From contig NZ_FZNR01000026.1 of the NCBI RefSeq assembly GCF_900188005.1, positions 56,076 to 120,075 on the forward strand: a stretch of DNA of 64,000 nt. Reading direction: 5' to 3'. Shown here one piece after another: positions 1-8,726 of this stretch. The translations under genes were made by a program, and so were the position numbers. Under the pieces are notes generated by a model. The model made no database searches and was not told the origin of the DNA. It saw only the letters and a program-made list of their open reading frames with translations. The stretch is from Actinoplanes regularis. GTDB lineage: Bacteria > Actinomycetota > Actinomycetes > Mycobacteriales > Micromonosporaceae. Position 1 is the first letter of the stretch. Every line of letters begins with the position of its first letter.

Positions 1-54
1 GCCCACGGTGGAGCCGCGGCAGCGGCAGATACTGAACTTGGAGGCGCGACCGCG

Positions 55-1458
55 ATGGCGGAACAGACCAGAGCCGGGAGATTCCCGGCGGAACTCAGGC
101 GGGCGCTGATCCCTTTCGCGCTGGCGCAGTTCATCTGCAGCTTCGCCGGTTCCAACATGAATGTGATGATAAACGACATCAGTGAGGATTTGGACACAAC
201 CGTGGCCGGAGTCCAACTGGCCATCACCATCTTCCTGCTGGTGATGGCGGCGCTGATGATCCCCGGCGGCAAGCTGACCGACCGGATCGGCCGCAAACGC
301 AGCCTGAGCGCGGGCCTGCTGGTCTACGCGGTCGGCGCGCTGCTCAGCGCGGCCGCCCCCGGCCTGGGGCTGCTGATCCTCGGCAACTCGATCCTCGAGG
401 GCATCGGCACCGCGATGCTGATCCCACCGGTCTACATCCTGACCACCCTGCTGTTCACCGAGATGACCTCCCGCGCCAAAGCGTTCGGCCTGATCAGCGC
501 GCTGGGCGGGGTCGGCGCGGCGACCGGACCGCTGATCGGCGGGTTCATCACCACGGTGATCAGCTGGCGGGCCGCGTTCGTCTTCCAGGCGGCGGTCGTG
601 CTGCTCATCGCGGTGCTCAGCCGCCGCTGGGTGCACGACCCGCTCCCGCCGGACCCGAGCCGGCCGACCGACCCGGGCGGCGCCGTGCTCTCCGCGCTCG
701 GCCTGGTGCTGTTCGTCTCCGGGATCCTGGCGGCCGACGACAACGGCTGGGTGATGCTCGGGCTGATGGTGGCCGGCGCGGCCGTGCTGGCGTGGTTCTT
801 CGCGTCGATGCGGGCCAAGGAGCGGGCCGGGCGGCCGGTGCTGCTCTCCACCACGCTGTTCCGCAACCGCATGTCGAACCTCGGCATGCTCACCCAGTGC
901 GCCCAGTGGCTGATGCTGATGGGCACGTCGTTCGTGGTCTCCGCCTACCTCCAGGTGGAGCGGGGATACAACGCCATCGAGACGGGCGTGGTGTTCACCG
1001 CGACCACCGCCGGGCTGCTGCTCTCCTCGCTCGCCGCCGAACGGTTCGCCAGACGGCGGGCGCAGCGCACGCTGATCCTGGCCGGCTTCCTGGTCACCGT
1101 GGCCGGCGTCGTACTGCTGCTGTCGCTGGTCCTCGCCTCGGAATCGGTGTGGGCGTTCGCCCCCGGCCTGTTCGTGATCGGATTCGGGCTCGGCGGGATG
1201 CTCACCCCGTCGGTGAACGTGGTGCAGTCCGCGTTCGGCGAGGACCTGCAGGGCGAGATCTCCGGGCTGTCGCGCAGCGTCTCCAACCTGGGGTCGGCGC
1301 TGGGCGGCGCGGTGGCCGGGACGATCCTGGTCGCCGGGATCGGGACGCAACCCGGGACGGCGTACACGCTGGCGATGCTGGCGGTCGCGGTGACCGGGGC
1401 TATCGGTCTGGTGGCGGCGTGGTTCCTGCCGCGGGCTCCCGAGCCTGCTCCCGTCTGA
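55..1458 (+). CDS. MFS drug exporter (DHA2-like)
   Basis: A 467-residue polytopic membrane protein, probably with 14 helices, of the major facilitator superfamily. It likely exports small hydrophobic compounds or drugs by proton antiport. The loop 2-3 signature GGKLTDRIGRKRS is at residues 71-83, and a motif-C-like stretch LGGVGAATGPLIGG lies near residue 150; both are typical of DHA antiporters. The start is supported by GGAGG at 40-44, ten bases before the ATG. The last 59 bases overlap the convergent BrkB gene on the other strand. No regulator gene is adjacent inside the window. The family is secure; the substrate is unknown. Confidence 0.9.
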   Translation: MAEQTRAGRFPAELRRALIPFALAQFICSFAGSNMNVMINDISEDLDTTVAGVQLAITIFLLVMAALMIPGGKLTDRIGRKRSLSAGLLVYAVGALLSAAAPGLGLLILGNSILEGIGTAMLIPPVYILTTLLFTEMTSRAKAFGLISALGGVGAATGPLIGGFITTVISWRAAFVFQAAVVLLIAVLSRRWVHDPLPPDPSRPTDPGGAVLSALGLVLFVSGILAADDNGWVMLGLMVAGAAVLAWFFASMRAKERAGRPVLLSTTLFRNRMSNLGMLTQCAQWLMLMGTSFVVSAYLQVERGYNAIETGVVFTATTAGLLLSSLAAERFARRRAQRTLILAGFLVTVAGVVLLLSLVLASESVWAFAPGLFVIGFGLGGMLTPSVNVVQSAFGEDLQGEISGLSRSVSNLGSALGGAVAGTILVAGIGTQPGTAYTLAMLAVAVTGAIGLVAAWFLPRAPEPAPV

Positions 1459-2281
1459 GCAGCTCCCAGGCGCGCAGGTCGGCCGCCGTCGGCCGGGCCG
1501 GATCCAGGCTTCGAGGCCAGAGCCGGGCCCAGCGGACGGCGGCCACCTCGGCCGCGAGGACCAGGACATTGCTGAGGAGATAGAGAAGCGTGAAGATGCC
1601 GGCGACGGTGGCGAATCCACCGTAGACCGGCCCGGCCTGCCGGATCAGTCGCGGCAGCACGGTCGAACCGAGCTCCAGCGTCGCGGTGATCGCGCCCGCG
1701 CCGAGCGCCGCCGCCGGCCACAGCGCCCGCGGCGGCGCCGGCCGCTCCAGCAGCAGCCAGGTCATCAGCAGCAGCGTCCCGAAAGCGATGAGGAACGCGT
1801 AGTAGCGCGGAGCTGTCGCCGTGGCAAGCAGTCCGGCCAGCAGGATCACCAGTCCGGCCAGCACCCGCAGGATCCAGGGGAGCACGTCCGACCGGTCGCG
1901 GTACGGGACCGCCGCCAGGTGGTTGAGCGTGTGATAGATCGAGAACACCACCCCGGCCGCGGTGTAGGCCAGCCCGACGGAGCCGAGCAGCAGCGCGGTG
2001 TGGGACGTCGGCAGCCCCGCGATCGCCGCGTCCACATCCGCGTGCAGGGCCGCCGGCACGAGCTCGTCGATCACCTTCCGGCGCAGCTCCGGCCGGTCGG
2101 CCAGGACCTGGGACACGATGGTCACGCCGAGCAGCAACACCGGGAAGAGGCTGAGGAAGCCGTAGTACGTGATCAGGGCGGCTTCCCGGGCGCCCGCGTC
2201 GTCGAGGTACTTGCGGAGCACCGCGTACCCGAACCCGGGAACGCGGTGCCGTCGCTGCCACTCGTCGAGGCCGTGGATCAC
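1400..2281 (-). CDS. YihY/virulence factor BrkB family membrane protein
   Basis: A 293-residue inner-membrane protein with about six hydrophobic helices. The family signature near the N terminus (DAGAREAALITYYGFLSLFP, about residues 28-47) is present. The family is widespread and its biochemical role is not settled; the old RNase BN assignment has been withdrawn. The start codon overlaps the stop of the upstream DUF7144-type gene in an ATGA, so the two are probably co-translated. The 3' end runs 59 bases into the convergent MFS gene. Confidence 0.88.
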   Translation of the reverse strand: MIHGLDEWQRRHRVPGFGYAVLRKYLDDAGAREAALITYYGFLSLFPVLLLGVTIVSQVLADRPELRRKVIDELVPAALHADVDAAIAGLPTSHTALLLGSVGLAYTAAGVVFSIYHTLNHLAAVPYRDRSDVLPWILRVLAGLVILLAGLLATATAPRYYAFLIAFGTLLLMTWLLLERPAPPRALWPAAALGAGAITATLELGSTVLPRLIRQAGPVYGGFATVAGIFTLLYLLSNVLVLAAEVAAVRWARLWPRSLDPARPTAADLRAWELLRREQAREPAAGTTPPPDR

Positions 2282-2691
2282 GACCCGTACGCGTCGGCGA
2301 CCTCGCGACCGTGCGCCGCGACCGCCCAGGCGATCAGCACGGCCAGTCCGATCCCGATGACCGACCAGACCGGGTGGACCGCGATGAACGCGAAGTTGAC
2401 CAGCGCCGCGAGCAGCGCGAGGCCGACCGACACCACGCGCGCCCAGGTCAGGCCGCGGATCAGCCCGACCCCGGCGACCAGGGCGATCACCCCGAGCGCG
2501 ACATGCAGCCAGCCGATCGACGTCAGTGAGATGTCCAGCAGCTGATCGGCGCGGTCGCCGGCGATCAGCTCCGGGCGCAGCAGCGCGATCAGGCCGACGG
2601 TCAGATGCAGGGTGCCGAGCAGCACCAGCAGGATGCCGCCGAACAGCACCCAGGCCACCCAGCCGGTGGCCGTGCTCCGCTCGATCTCCAT
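2278..2691 (-). CDS. DUF7144-type small membrane protein
   Basis: A 137-residue protein with four predicted transmembrane helices and a short N-terminal tail (MEIERSTATGWVAWVLFGG). The open frame extends far upstream, but a GAGGGGG ribosome site seven bases before the ATG at 2691 fixes the start, and protein-like sequence begins there. It is a paralogue of the gene at 7698-8150: both carry a W(T/L)HxxLGV(I/V)A segment, a (T/M)WARVV segment and end in an (S/A)HGREV tail. Function is unknown. It is upstream of, and coupled to, the BrkB-family gene. Confidence 0.82.
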   Translation of the reverse strand: MEIERSTATGWVAWVLFGGILLVLLGTLHLTVGLIALLRPELIAGDRADQLLDISLTSIGWLHVALGVIALVAGVGLIRGLTWARVVSVGLALLAALVNFAFIAVHPVWSVIGIGLAVLIAWAVAAHGREVADAYGS

Positions 2692-2705
2692 GGTCAACGG
2701 CCCCC

Positions 2706-3104
2706 TCAGCAGGTTGAGATCATCGCGTTGTGCAGGGTGTTCGCCGTGCCGCGGACCGAGCTGACCGAGGTGCGCACAGCGGCGAGGTTGATCGCGCTCG
2801 GCGCTTCCTTGGCGACCCGCAGGTCCGCCGCGAGCTGCTCCACCGACGCTTTCAGAGCGTCCGCCTGCTCGCTGAACTGGCTCTTCGCGTCCGTGTAGAG
2901 CTGGTTGAGTTCGGTGCGCAGCTGCGTCAGATAAGGCCGCAGCGCGGACAGCCCGTTCTCCGACACGTTGACGTGCCGGATGTGGTCCACGGTGTTCTGC
3001 ACCGCGTCCCAGCTGTCGCAGACCGGCGGCTTCGCGGCCTCCTCGGCCGAGCAGCCCGCCATCGCGAACAGTAGCAGTACGACGACGACCAGGTTGCGCT
3101 TCAT
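2706..3104 (-). CDS. small secreted lipoprotein, unknown function
   Basis: A 132-residue predicted lipoprotein. Residues 1-17 are a short signal peptide (MKRNLVVVVLLLFAMAG) followed by the lipobox Cys18 (AMAGC). The mature part is mostly helical, with heptad-like spacing (LRTELNQLYTDAKSQFSEQA) and two further cysteines, Cys29 and the C-terminal Cys132, which could form a disulphide. It lies 14 bases upstream of the DUF7144-type gene on the same strand and may head that small operon. I recognise no named family. Confidence 0.75.
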   Translation of the reverse strand: MKRNLVVVVLLLFAMAGCSAEEAAKPPVCDSWDAVQNTVDHIRHVNVSENGLSALRPYLTQLRTELNQLYTDAKSQFSEQADALKASVEQLAADLRVAKEAPSAINLAAVRTSVSSVRGTANTLHNAMISTC

Positions 3105-3222
3105 GGCGCCAGCGTGCCGCGCGCCCCCGTGACGGGTCCTCACCCTTGCCGGATGAGGCGGGATCCGGGCGCCGGGCAAGAGGATCGGGTTCCTGGAGCA
3201 GTGATTGGCGAAGGAGCAGCAG

Positions 3223-3765
3223 ATGGCCATCGGACCCGTTCAGCTGATCGTGCTGGGCTTCCGGCATCCGAACTTCCACGGCGAGGTCATCGCCGAGCTG
3301 GAACGACTGCGGCAGAACGACACCGTACGCGTGATCGACGCGCTCGCCGTCCACAAGGACGCGCGAGGAGACATCGAGGTCGAGCACCTGAGCAATCTGA
3401 CCAGGGAGGAGGCCATCGAGCTGGGCAGCAAGATCGGCGCCCTGGTCGGCCTGGGCATCGAGGGCGAGGCCGGGCTGGAGGCGGGCGCGGCGCTCGGTGC
3501 GGCGGCGGCCGACGCCGCCGGACGGGTCGCGGTCTTCGACGACCCGCAGGCCTGGGACGTGCTGGCCGAGATCCCGAACGACAGCGCGGCCGCGCTGATC
3601 ATGATCGAGCACCACTGGGCGGTGCCGCTGCGGGACGCGATCGCGCGGGCCGGTGGGTTCCGGATCTCGGACGGGTTCGTCAGCCCGTTCGACCTGATCG
3701 GAATCGGCCTCCTCACCGCCGAGGAGGCCAAGGAACTGCACGACATCGAGACCGCTGGATCCTGA
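3223..3765 (+). CDS. DUF6325 family protein
   Basis: A 180-residue soluble protein with the family opening GPVQLIVLGFRHPNFHGEV, followed by an acidic, alanine/glycine-rich middle and a second alpha/beta half (ALIMIEHHWAVPLRDAI). An in-frame TTG lies upstream at 3205, but AAGGAG at 3211-3216 places translation at the ATG at 3223. Such proteins are common near membrane and stress genes in actinobacteria, and their function is unknown. The stop codon lies within the first unit of a 22-bp tandem repeat that leads into the Arg-rich mini-gene. Confidence 0.8.
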   Translation: MAIGPVQLIVLGFRHPNFHGEVIAELERLRQNDTVRVIDALAVHKDARGDIEVEHLSNLTREEAIELGSKIGALVGLGIEGEAGLEAGAALGAAAADAAGRVAVFDDPQAWDVLAEIPNDSAAALIMIEHHWAVPLRDAIARAGGFRISDGFVSPFDLIGIGLLTAEEAKELHDIETAGS

Positions 3766-3810
3766 CCTCGGGATCGCTGGAGCCTGACCTCGATCCCGCT
3801 GGAACCTGAC
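3753..3810 (+). repeat. 22-bp tandem repeat, 2.6 copies
   Basis: Units at 3753-3774, 3775-3796 and a partial unit at 3797-3810 share CGCTGGANCCTGACCTCG. The first unit contains the DUF6325 stop codon and the array ends just before the ribosome site of the mini-gene. It may be a slippage product without function. Confidence 0.7.
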
Positions 3811-3824
3811 GAGAGGAGTCGCAG

Positions 3825-3896
3825 ATGTTCGGATCACGTCGAGTAGCCCGGCGTACCGGCCGGCGTACCGCCCGGCGCGTCGCCCGTCGCCGATAA
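3825..3896 (+). CDS. 23-residue arginine-rich peptide
   Basis: A mini-ORF with a good ribosome site (GAGAGGAG at 3811-3818) encoding MFGSRRVARRTGRRTARRV plus ARRR. Eleven of 23 residues are arginine. It may be a real small basic peptide. It could also be the stub of the Arg-rich N terminus seen in SHOCT-domain proteins that often follow DUF6325 genes; that comparison is from memory and not proven here. It ends 12 bases before the stop of the convergent lipid kinase gene. Confidence 0.5.
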   Translation: MFGSRRVARRTGRRTARRVARRR

Positions 3897-3908
3897 CGGC
3901 GCCGGGGA

Positions 3909-5219
3909 TCAGCGGCGGCTGGGGAAACCCAGCCGCCGCAGTCGTGTCCAGTCCAGTTGCGGGGGCGGCGCGGGGACGCCGGGCCGCTGCCGCGGGACCC
4001 GGACCCGGAGTGCACCGGGAACGATCTCGCAGCGTACGGGCGTCGAGAAGAGCAGCGCCTCACCGTCGACACCGACCGGGATCTCGGGCAGATCGGCGTC
4101 GACGGTCGCCTCGCGGCCGGTGCCGGCGCGCACCGCCCGGGCCCGGCCCCGGCGGCCGATCAGACCGGCCGCGTCCAGGGCGCCGCGCAGCGTCACGGCG
4201 AGGACCCCCAGCTCACCCCGGTCGAGACCGGAGCGCCGGCCGGAGTCGGTCCGGTAGGCGTTGTTGCTGATCAGGACCGCTTGTGGGCCGTTAACCGTGG
4301 TGCCGTCCACGGTCAGGCGCAGCGGTGACTCGCCGGCCAGCGCGGCGGGCAGCAGGTCGAGGGCGGTGCCGAGCTTGGCGTCGCGATAGTGCGGGCTCTG
4401 CACGACCGTCGCGTACGCGCCGAACGACGCGTTGTTGACGAACGTGCGATCGCCGATCAGGCCCAGGTCGATCCGGATCTCCTCACCGTCGGTGAGCGCG
4501 TCCAGGCAGGTCGCCGGGTTCTCCCGGTCCAGGCCCAGGTCGAGAGCGAAGTGGTTGCGGGTGCCCGCCGAGATGACCAGGAACGGTACGCCGTGCTCGG
4601 CGGCCACCCCGGCGACCAGGGCCTGGGTGCCGTCGCCGCCGGCCACCCCGAGCAGATCCGCGCCGTCGCGGACCGCCCGGCGGGCCACTGCGGCGACGTC
4701 GACCGCGGGACCGTCCAGGAGGAACACCTCGGCGCCGAGGGCGCGGGCGGTCTCGGCGAGGCGGAACCGGCCGACCTTGCCGCCGCCCGAGCGCGGATTC
4801 ATGATCAGGTACGGCCGCTCCGGAGCCTTGGTCGGCACGGTCGCCGGCCAGTCCGCCGCAGGTGCGAGAGCGCGCCGTCCCGCGGCCACCGCGACGGTCC
4901 AGAGCAGGCCGAACAGGACGACCACCCAGACCAGCTCGGCACGCGCGTAGAGCACGGCCACCACCAGCGGGGCGAGCACCACGACGAACCCGGCCGCCCA
5001 GCGCAGCAGCCGGCGATGGGTGAGGAACCACCACGCGCCGGCCAGGGTGATCGCACTGCCGAGCGCGGCGACGAGCAGCAACCCGAGGCTGCCGTCGAGG
5101 CCGGCGACCGCGAGGACCAGCACGGTGGCGGAGATCGCCGCGGCGAACGCGAGCCGGGCCAGCCAGCGGCGCATCTGATCGGGTTCACCGGTCACGTCAG
5201 CCTCCTCGGTGGCTCCCAC
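3909..5219 (-). CDS. diacylglycerol/sphingosine kinase-family lipid kinase
   Basis: A 436-residue protein. Residues 18-115 form about four membrane helices, which is not typical of the soluble DgkB/YegS type. From about residue 135 there is a DAGK catalytic domain: NPRSGGGK at 141-148 and the nucleotide-binding GGDGT at 194-198, then the C-terminal beta-sandwich with VDGE near the end. It should phosphorylate a membrane lipid using ATP; the substrate is unknown. An in-frame GTG nine codons in is an alternative start. Single-gene unit, convergent with the Arg-rich mini-gene. Confidence 0.87.
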   Translation of the reverse strand: MGATEEADVTGEPDQMRRWLARLAFAAAISATVLVLAVAGLDGSLGLLLVAALGSAITLAGAWWFLTHRRLLRWAAGFVVVLAPLVVAVLYARAELVWVVVLFGLLWTVAVAAGRRALAPAADWPATVPTKAPERPYLIMNPRSGGGKVGRFRLAETARALGAEVFLLDGPAVDVAAVARRAVRDGADLLGVAGGDGTQALVAGVAAEHGVPFLVISAGTRNHFALDLGLDRENPATCLDALTDGEEIRIDLGLIGDRTFVNNASFGAYATVVQSPHYRDAKLGTALDLLPAALAGESPLRLTVDGTTVNGPQAVLISNNAYRTDSGRRSGLDRGELGVLAVTLRGALDAAGLIGRRGRARAVRAGTGREATVDADLPEIPVGVDGEALLFSTPVRCEIVPGALRVRVPRQRPGVPAPPPQLDWTRLRRLGFPSRR

Positions 5220-5428
5220 GGCTTTGGCGCATAACCGCTAACGGGAGTCGTAGGTCGTACTAAATTCGGAATCTGTGAGCCTGCGGCGGACCGCCCGCAT
5301 CTTGGACAGCCTCTCCGGACCGTCGGCGACCGGCCTCACTCCAGTGGGATGAGGTGCCGGGTCGTCCCTGCGCGGATCGTCGGCACGAAGCCGCGGTGCC
5401 CGAAGCCGCGGGCAGGAGAGGAGGCACC

Positions 5429-6274
5429 GTGTCGACGTCATCAGCCGCCGGCCCCCGGTTGCGGCACCCGGCCGAGATGCCGTTCTACGTATTCATGGTC
5501 GTGCTCAACCTGATCATCGTCTGGTTGATCCTGCAGTTCGCGATCACCCTGCCCTACCTGCCGGAACGCCTGCAGGGCACACCATGGGCGACCGCGATCC
5601 GCAGCGCGTTCATCGGCCTGCTCCTGCTGGTTCCGGTCCTGGTGATCATCAGGGAGACGCAGCGCGCCTCGGTGCGCGGCACCGCGGTCGAGCTGAGCCC
5701 GCACCAGTACGGCGACCTCTACCGGACCGCCGACGACTTCGCCCACCGGCTCGGGCTGCCCCGCCGGCCGACGATCTACCTGGCCAACGGCAACGGCACG
5801 CTGAACGCCTTCGCGGCGCAGGCCACCGGGCACGACTACGTGGTGCTCGCCAACGAGCTCTTCGTCAACCTGCAGCAGAACAACCGGGAGGGGCTGCGGT
5901 TCATCCTCGGCCACGAACTCGGGCACATCCGGCTGCACCACGTCTCGCTCTGGTACCAGCTGTCGGTCGCCTACTCGGAGCGGATCCCGGTGCTCGGGCC
6001 GACGCTGTCCCGGCTGCGGGAGTACTCCTGCGACCGGCACGGCGCCCACCTGTGCCCGTCCGGCGCGTCCGGGCTGGTGCTGCTCGCCTCCGGGCGGCAC
6101 ACCGAGCACACCACCGACGTGGAGCAGCTGGTGCGGCAGGGCCGGGCGCTGCGCGGGTTCTGGGTCGAGCTGGCCCAGCTGCCGCAGTCGCACCCGTTCA
6201 CGGTGCGGCGCATCGAGCGGCTGTTCAAGCTCGGCCTGCTGCACTCGCGGGTCCACGACAGCGTCGCGAAGTAG
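5429..6274 (+). CDS. M48-family membrane zinc metalloprotease
   Basis: A 281-residue protein with two N-terminal helices (PFYVFMVVLNLIIVWLIL and AFIGLLLLVPVLVII), then a catalytic domain with HELGH at residues 162-166 and a downstream REYSCDRHGA segment giving the third zinc ligand. This layout is that of HtpX/Ste24-like proteases that act on membrane or misfolded proteins. The GTG start at 5429 is chosen because GGAGAGGAGG ends five bases upstream; the frame is open further upstream without protein-like sequence. It heads a run with the 74-residue protein and the ion channel. Confidence 0.85.
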   Translation: MSTSSAAGPRLRHPAEMPFYVFMVVLNLIIVWLILQFAITLPYLPERLQGTPWATAIRSAFIGLLLLVPVLVIIRETQRASVRGTAVELSPHQYGDLYRTADDFAHRLGLPRRPTIYLANGNGTLNAFAAQATGHDYVVLANELFVNLQQNNREGLRFILGHELGHIRLHHVSLWYQLSVAYSERIPVLGPTLSRLREYSCDRHGAHLCPSGASGLVLLASGRHTEHTTDVEQLVRQGRALRGFWVELAQLPQSHPFTVRRIERLFKLGLLHSRVHDSVAK

Positions 6275-6285
6275 GGGGGCGAGTG

Positions 6286-6510
6286 ATGCCGGACCCGACC
6301 TACCAGGTCCGAGTCTCCGGGGTGATCCCCGACGAGCTACTCGCCGAGCTGCGTGACCTGACCGTCAGCGTGGAGCCGCCGGAGACGGTACTGCACGGAA
6401 ATTTGCCGGATCAGTCCGCGGTGGTCGGCCTGATCTCCCGGATCCACGGGCTCGGGCTGCGATTGATCGAGGTGCGCCGCCTGCCGGCGGACGACGACCC
6501 GGCCGGATGA
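6286..6510 (+). CDS. small conserved-type protein of unknown function
   Basis: A 74-residue alpha/beta protein (YQVRVSGVIPDELLAEL ... TVLHGNLPDQSAVVGLISRI ... LIEVRRLP). It is preceded by a GGGGGGCGAG ribosome site and follows the M48 gene by 11 bases. Its TGA overlaps the ATG of the ion channel gene, so it is in an operon with it. GTG at 6283 is an equally possible start. I have a general memory of similar short proteins in actinobacteria but no function. Confidence 0.72.
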   Translation: MPDPTYQVRVSGVIPDELLAELRDLTVSVEPPETVLHGNLPDQSAVVGLISRIHGLGLRLIEVRRLPADDDPAG

Positions 6511-7184
6511 CACCCCGCCACGGGTACGGCCTGGTCCTGCTCCTGATCGTGAGCACCTACGTGCTGGCGATCTTCGCCGAACGGCACTGGATGGTGACGG
6601 TGCTGCTGGCGGTCCAGGCCGCCACGGTGTGGCAGTCGCTGCGCGTTGCCCGGGCCCGTCCGGGTCTCCGGCTGGCCGGGGCGATCACGCTGCTGCTGGC
6701 GCTGGCCGCCGCCGCGGCCACCCAGGTCAACCAGGGGCGGCTGCTGACCGGGCTGGCGTTCTCCACCGCCAGTGCGCTGTACCTGCTGGCGCCGATCGCG
6801 ATCGTCCGGGACCTGAGCCGCCGCGACCGGGTGGACCTGCAGACGATGCTCGGGGCGCTCGCCGCGTACCTGCTGATCGGGATGGCTTTCGGGTTCGCGT
6901 ACGAGTGCCTGGCGGTGATCCAGCCCGGTCCGTTCTTCGGCGAGCGCGGCGATCCGTCGCTGGCCGAGGCGCTCTTCTTCAGCTTCGTCACGGTGACCAC
7001 CACCGGATACGGCGACCTGGTCCCGGCCGGCAACCCGGGACAGACGGTCGCCGTGTTCGAGGTGCTCACCGGTCAGATCTTCCTGATCACCGCGGTGGCC
7101 AAGGTGGTCGAGAACTGGCGCCCGCGCAACTGGAACCGCGGCTCATCCACCGGGGATGACGCGACCGGGCGCGAACTCCGGTGA
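6507..7184 (+). CDS. two-pore-type potassium channel (Ion_trans_2)
   Basis: A 225-residue membrane protein with about four N-terminal helices and a C-terminal pore module. The K+ selectivity filter TTTGYGD is at residues 164-170 and is followed by the last helix (VFEVLTGQIFLITAVAKVV). No cytoplasmic RCK domain is present, so gating is by another signal. It is coupled to the preceding 74-residue gene by an ATGA overlap and is in line with the upstream protease, suggesting an envelope stress or ion homeostasis unit. Confidence 0.85.
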   Translation: MTPRHGYGLVLLLIVSTYVLAIFAERHWMVTVLLAVQAATVWQSLRVARARPGLRLAGAITLLLALAAAAATQVNQGRLLTGLAFSTASALYLLAPIAIVRDLSRRDRVDLQTMLGALAAYLLIGMAFGFAYECLAVIQPGPFFGERGDPSLAEALFFSFVTVTTTGYGDLVPAGNPGQTVAVFEVLTGQIFLITAVAKVVENWRPRNWNRGSSTGDDATGRELR

Positions 7185-7218
7185 CCATGCCGTCGATCGA
7201 TGAACGTGAGGGGATCCC

Positions 7219-7680
7219 GTGGTGACGTCACTGTTGTTCCTCGTCCTCCTCGCGGCGATCGCCGCCGTCGCCCGGGAACGGCGTCGCCGGCGGGCGTTCG
7301 CCGAGGACGGCCCCACCTTCGAGTGCCGGGTCCGGGCCTGCGGGCCGCCGCCGGCCGCCTGGCGGCGGTTGCGGCGGCGCTGGTCGCGCTGGATGTGGGC
7401 GCGCTGGGCCGGTGAGGTCCTGGTGATCCGGCGCGGGCCGGTCCTCGACCGCAACCTGAGGCTGACCGCGGAGGTCCTGCCGAAGGGCGTCTTCCGGCTG
7501 CCGGCGCAGGAGGGCCGGCGGTGCGGGCGGAATCCGATCGCGGTGCGGCTGCGCACCGACGACGGTGCCGTGATCGAAGTGGTCGCGGCCCGGGCGGCCC
7601 GGACCGAACTGGTCGGGAGCTTCGTGGCCGCGGCTTTCAGCGACCTGCCTCGGGCGCCGGTCCGGCGCCGCGAGAATTGA
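7219..7680 (+). CDS. membrane-anchored basic protein, DUF2550-like
   Basis: A 153-residue protein with one N-terminal helix (VTSLLFLVLLAAIAAVA), then an Arg-rich stretch and a small beta domain. The layout (anchor, basic RRRRR run, a GPTFECRVR-type strand, then an RxGPVLDRNLRL segment) resembles DUF2550 proteins, but this is a weak assignment by eye. GTG codons at 7219 and 7222 both follow GTGAGGGG. It begins 34 bases after the channel gene and lies in the same direction as the next two membrane proteins. Confidence 0.6.
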   Translation: MVTSLLFLVLLAAIAAVARERRRRRAFAEDGPTFECRVRACGPPPAAWRRLRRRWSRWMWARWAGEVLVIRRGPVLDRNLRLTAEVLPKGVFRLPAQEGRRCGRNPIAVRLRTDDGAVIEVVAARAARTELVGSFVAAAFSDLPRAPVRRREN

Positions 7681-7697
7681 TCTGGAGGGAGAACGGC

Positions 7698-8150
7698 ATG
7701 TCGGACACCCAGCAGACGACCAACTATGCGGAGGAGCCCTACACCCCGCCCCGAACCGCCCGGGAGCCGACCGCGTGGGTCGGCGCGGTGGTGTTCGCGG
7801 GGGTGATGCTCCTGCTCATGGGCGGCTTCCAGGCGATCGAGGGTCTGGTCGCCATCGTCCGGGACGAGTATTACCTGACCACCAACTCCGGGCTGGTGCT
7901 CACCTTCGACTACACCGTGTGGGGCTGGACCCACCTGCTGCTCGGGGTGGTCGCCGTGGGGGCCGGCATCGGGGTCTTCGTCGGGCAGATGTGGGCCCGG
8001 GTGGTGGGCATCATCGTCGCGGTGTTCAGCGCCCTGGCAAATCTGATGTTCCTGCCCGCGTACCCGGTCTGGTGCACGATCATGATCGCCGTGGACGTCC
8101 TGGTGATCTACGCCCTGTCCGTGCACGGCCGCGAGGTCCGTTACCGCTGA
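7698..8150 (+). CDS. DUF7144-type small membrane protein (paralogue)
   Basis: A 150-residue protein with a 30-residue hydrophilic N terminus and four helices. It is a second copy of the family at 2278-2691, sharing the W(T/L)HxxLGVVAVGAGIGV-type segment, (M/T)WARVV and the SVHGREV tail. GGAGGGA at 7684-7690 supports the ATG at 7698. It is followed after 10 bases by the HdeD-like gene. Function unknown; all partners are integral membrane proteins. Confidence 0.82.
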   Translation: MSDTQQTTNYAEEPYTPPRTAREPTAWVGAVVFAGVMLLLMGGFQAIEGLVAIVRDEYYLTTNSGLVLTFDYTVWGWTHLLLGVVAVGAGIGVFVGQMWARVVGIIVAVFSALANLMFLPAYPVWCTIMIAVDVLVIYALSVHGREVRYR

Positions 8151-8160
8151 GGGGGTCGGC

Positions 8161-8688
8161 ATGGTACGCAGCGCCGGGTGGGTGAGCCTGGTCGCCGGGG
8201 TGTTCGCCCTCATTCTGGGGATCATCGCGTTCGCCTGGCCGTCGGCCACCCTCAAGGTGGTCGGCCTGCTGTTCGGCATCAACCTGTTGATCCTCGGCGT
8301 GGTCCGGATCATTCAGTTCGTCATGTCCCCGGACGCGCCGGTCGCCGGCCGGATCCTGGGCGTCGTCTTCGGCGTCCTGGTCGGGCTGCTCGGCATCCTG
8401 TGCCTGCGTGATCTGGCCGGTTCGATCAAGCTGCTGGTGGTGTTCGTGGCGCTCGGCTGGCTCCTGGACGGCCTCGCCGAGATCTTCATCGCGATCGGGG
8501 ACCGGCGGGCGGGGAGCGGGTGGCGGATCGCACTGGGGTTGTGCGTGACCCTGGCCGCGGTGGCTGTCCTGATCTGGCCCGGCCTCGGGATGGCGACATT
8601 CCTCCTGTTCGGAGCGACGACGCTGTGCTTCGTCGGGATCTGCGGGATCGTTCTGGGCATCGCCGGCCTGCGGGCCCGCCCAGCCTGA
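8161..8688 (+). CDS. HdeD family (DUF308) membrane protein
   Basis: A 175-residue protein made almost entirely of six hydrophobic helices arranged as repeats with the (G)IIAFAWPSATL and VLIWPGLGMATFLL motifs typical of DUF308/HdeD. HdeD in enterobacteria is linked to acid resistance at high cell density; the role here is unknown. It is the last gene of the 6.3-8.7 kb run and is followed by a strong hairpin terminator. Confidence 0.85.
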   Translation: MVRSAGWVSLVAGVFALILGIIAFAWPSATLKVVGLLFGINLLILGVVRIIQFVMSPDAPVAGRILGVVFGVLVGLLGILCLRDLAGSIKLLVVFVALGWLLDGLAEIFIAIGDRRAGSGWRIALGLCVTLAAVAVLIWPGLGMATFLLFGATTLCFVGICGIVLGIAGLRARPA

Positions 8689-8695
8689 TCCGTGT

Positions 8696-8726
8696 GCCGG
8701 CGCCCCGCCTTACGCGGAGCGCCGGC
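8696..8726 (+). terminator. hairpin terminator after HdeD-like gene
   Basis: Perfect 8-bp arms GCCGGCGC (8696-8703) and GCGCCGGC (8719-8726), eight bases after the stop codon. The inner CGC/GCG can extend the stem. There is no long T run, as is common in actinobacteria. Confidence 0.7.
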
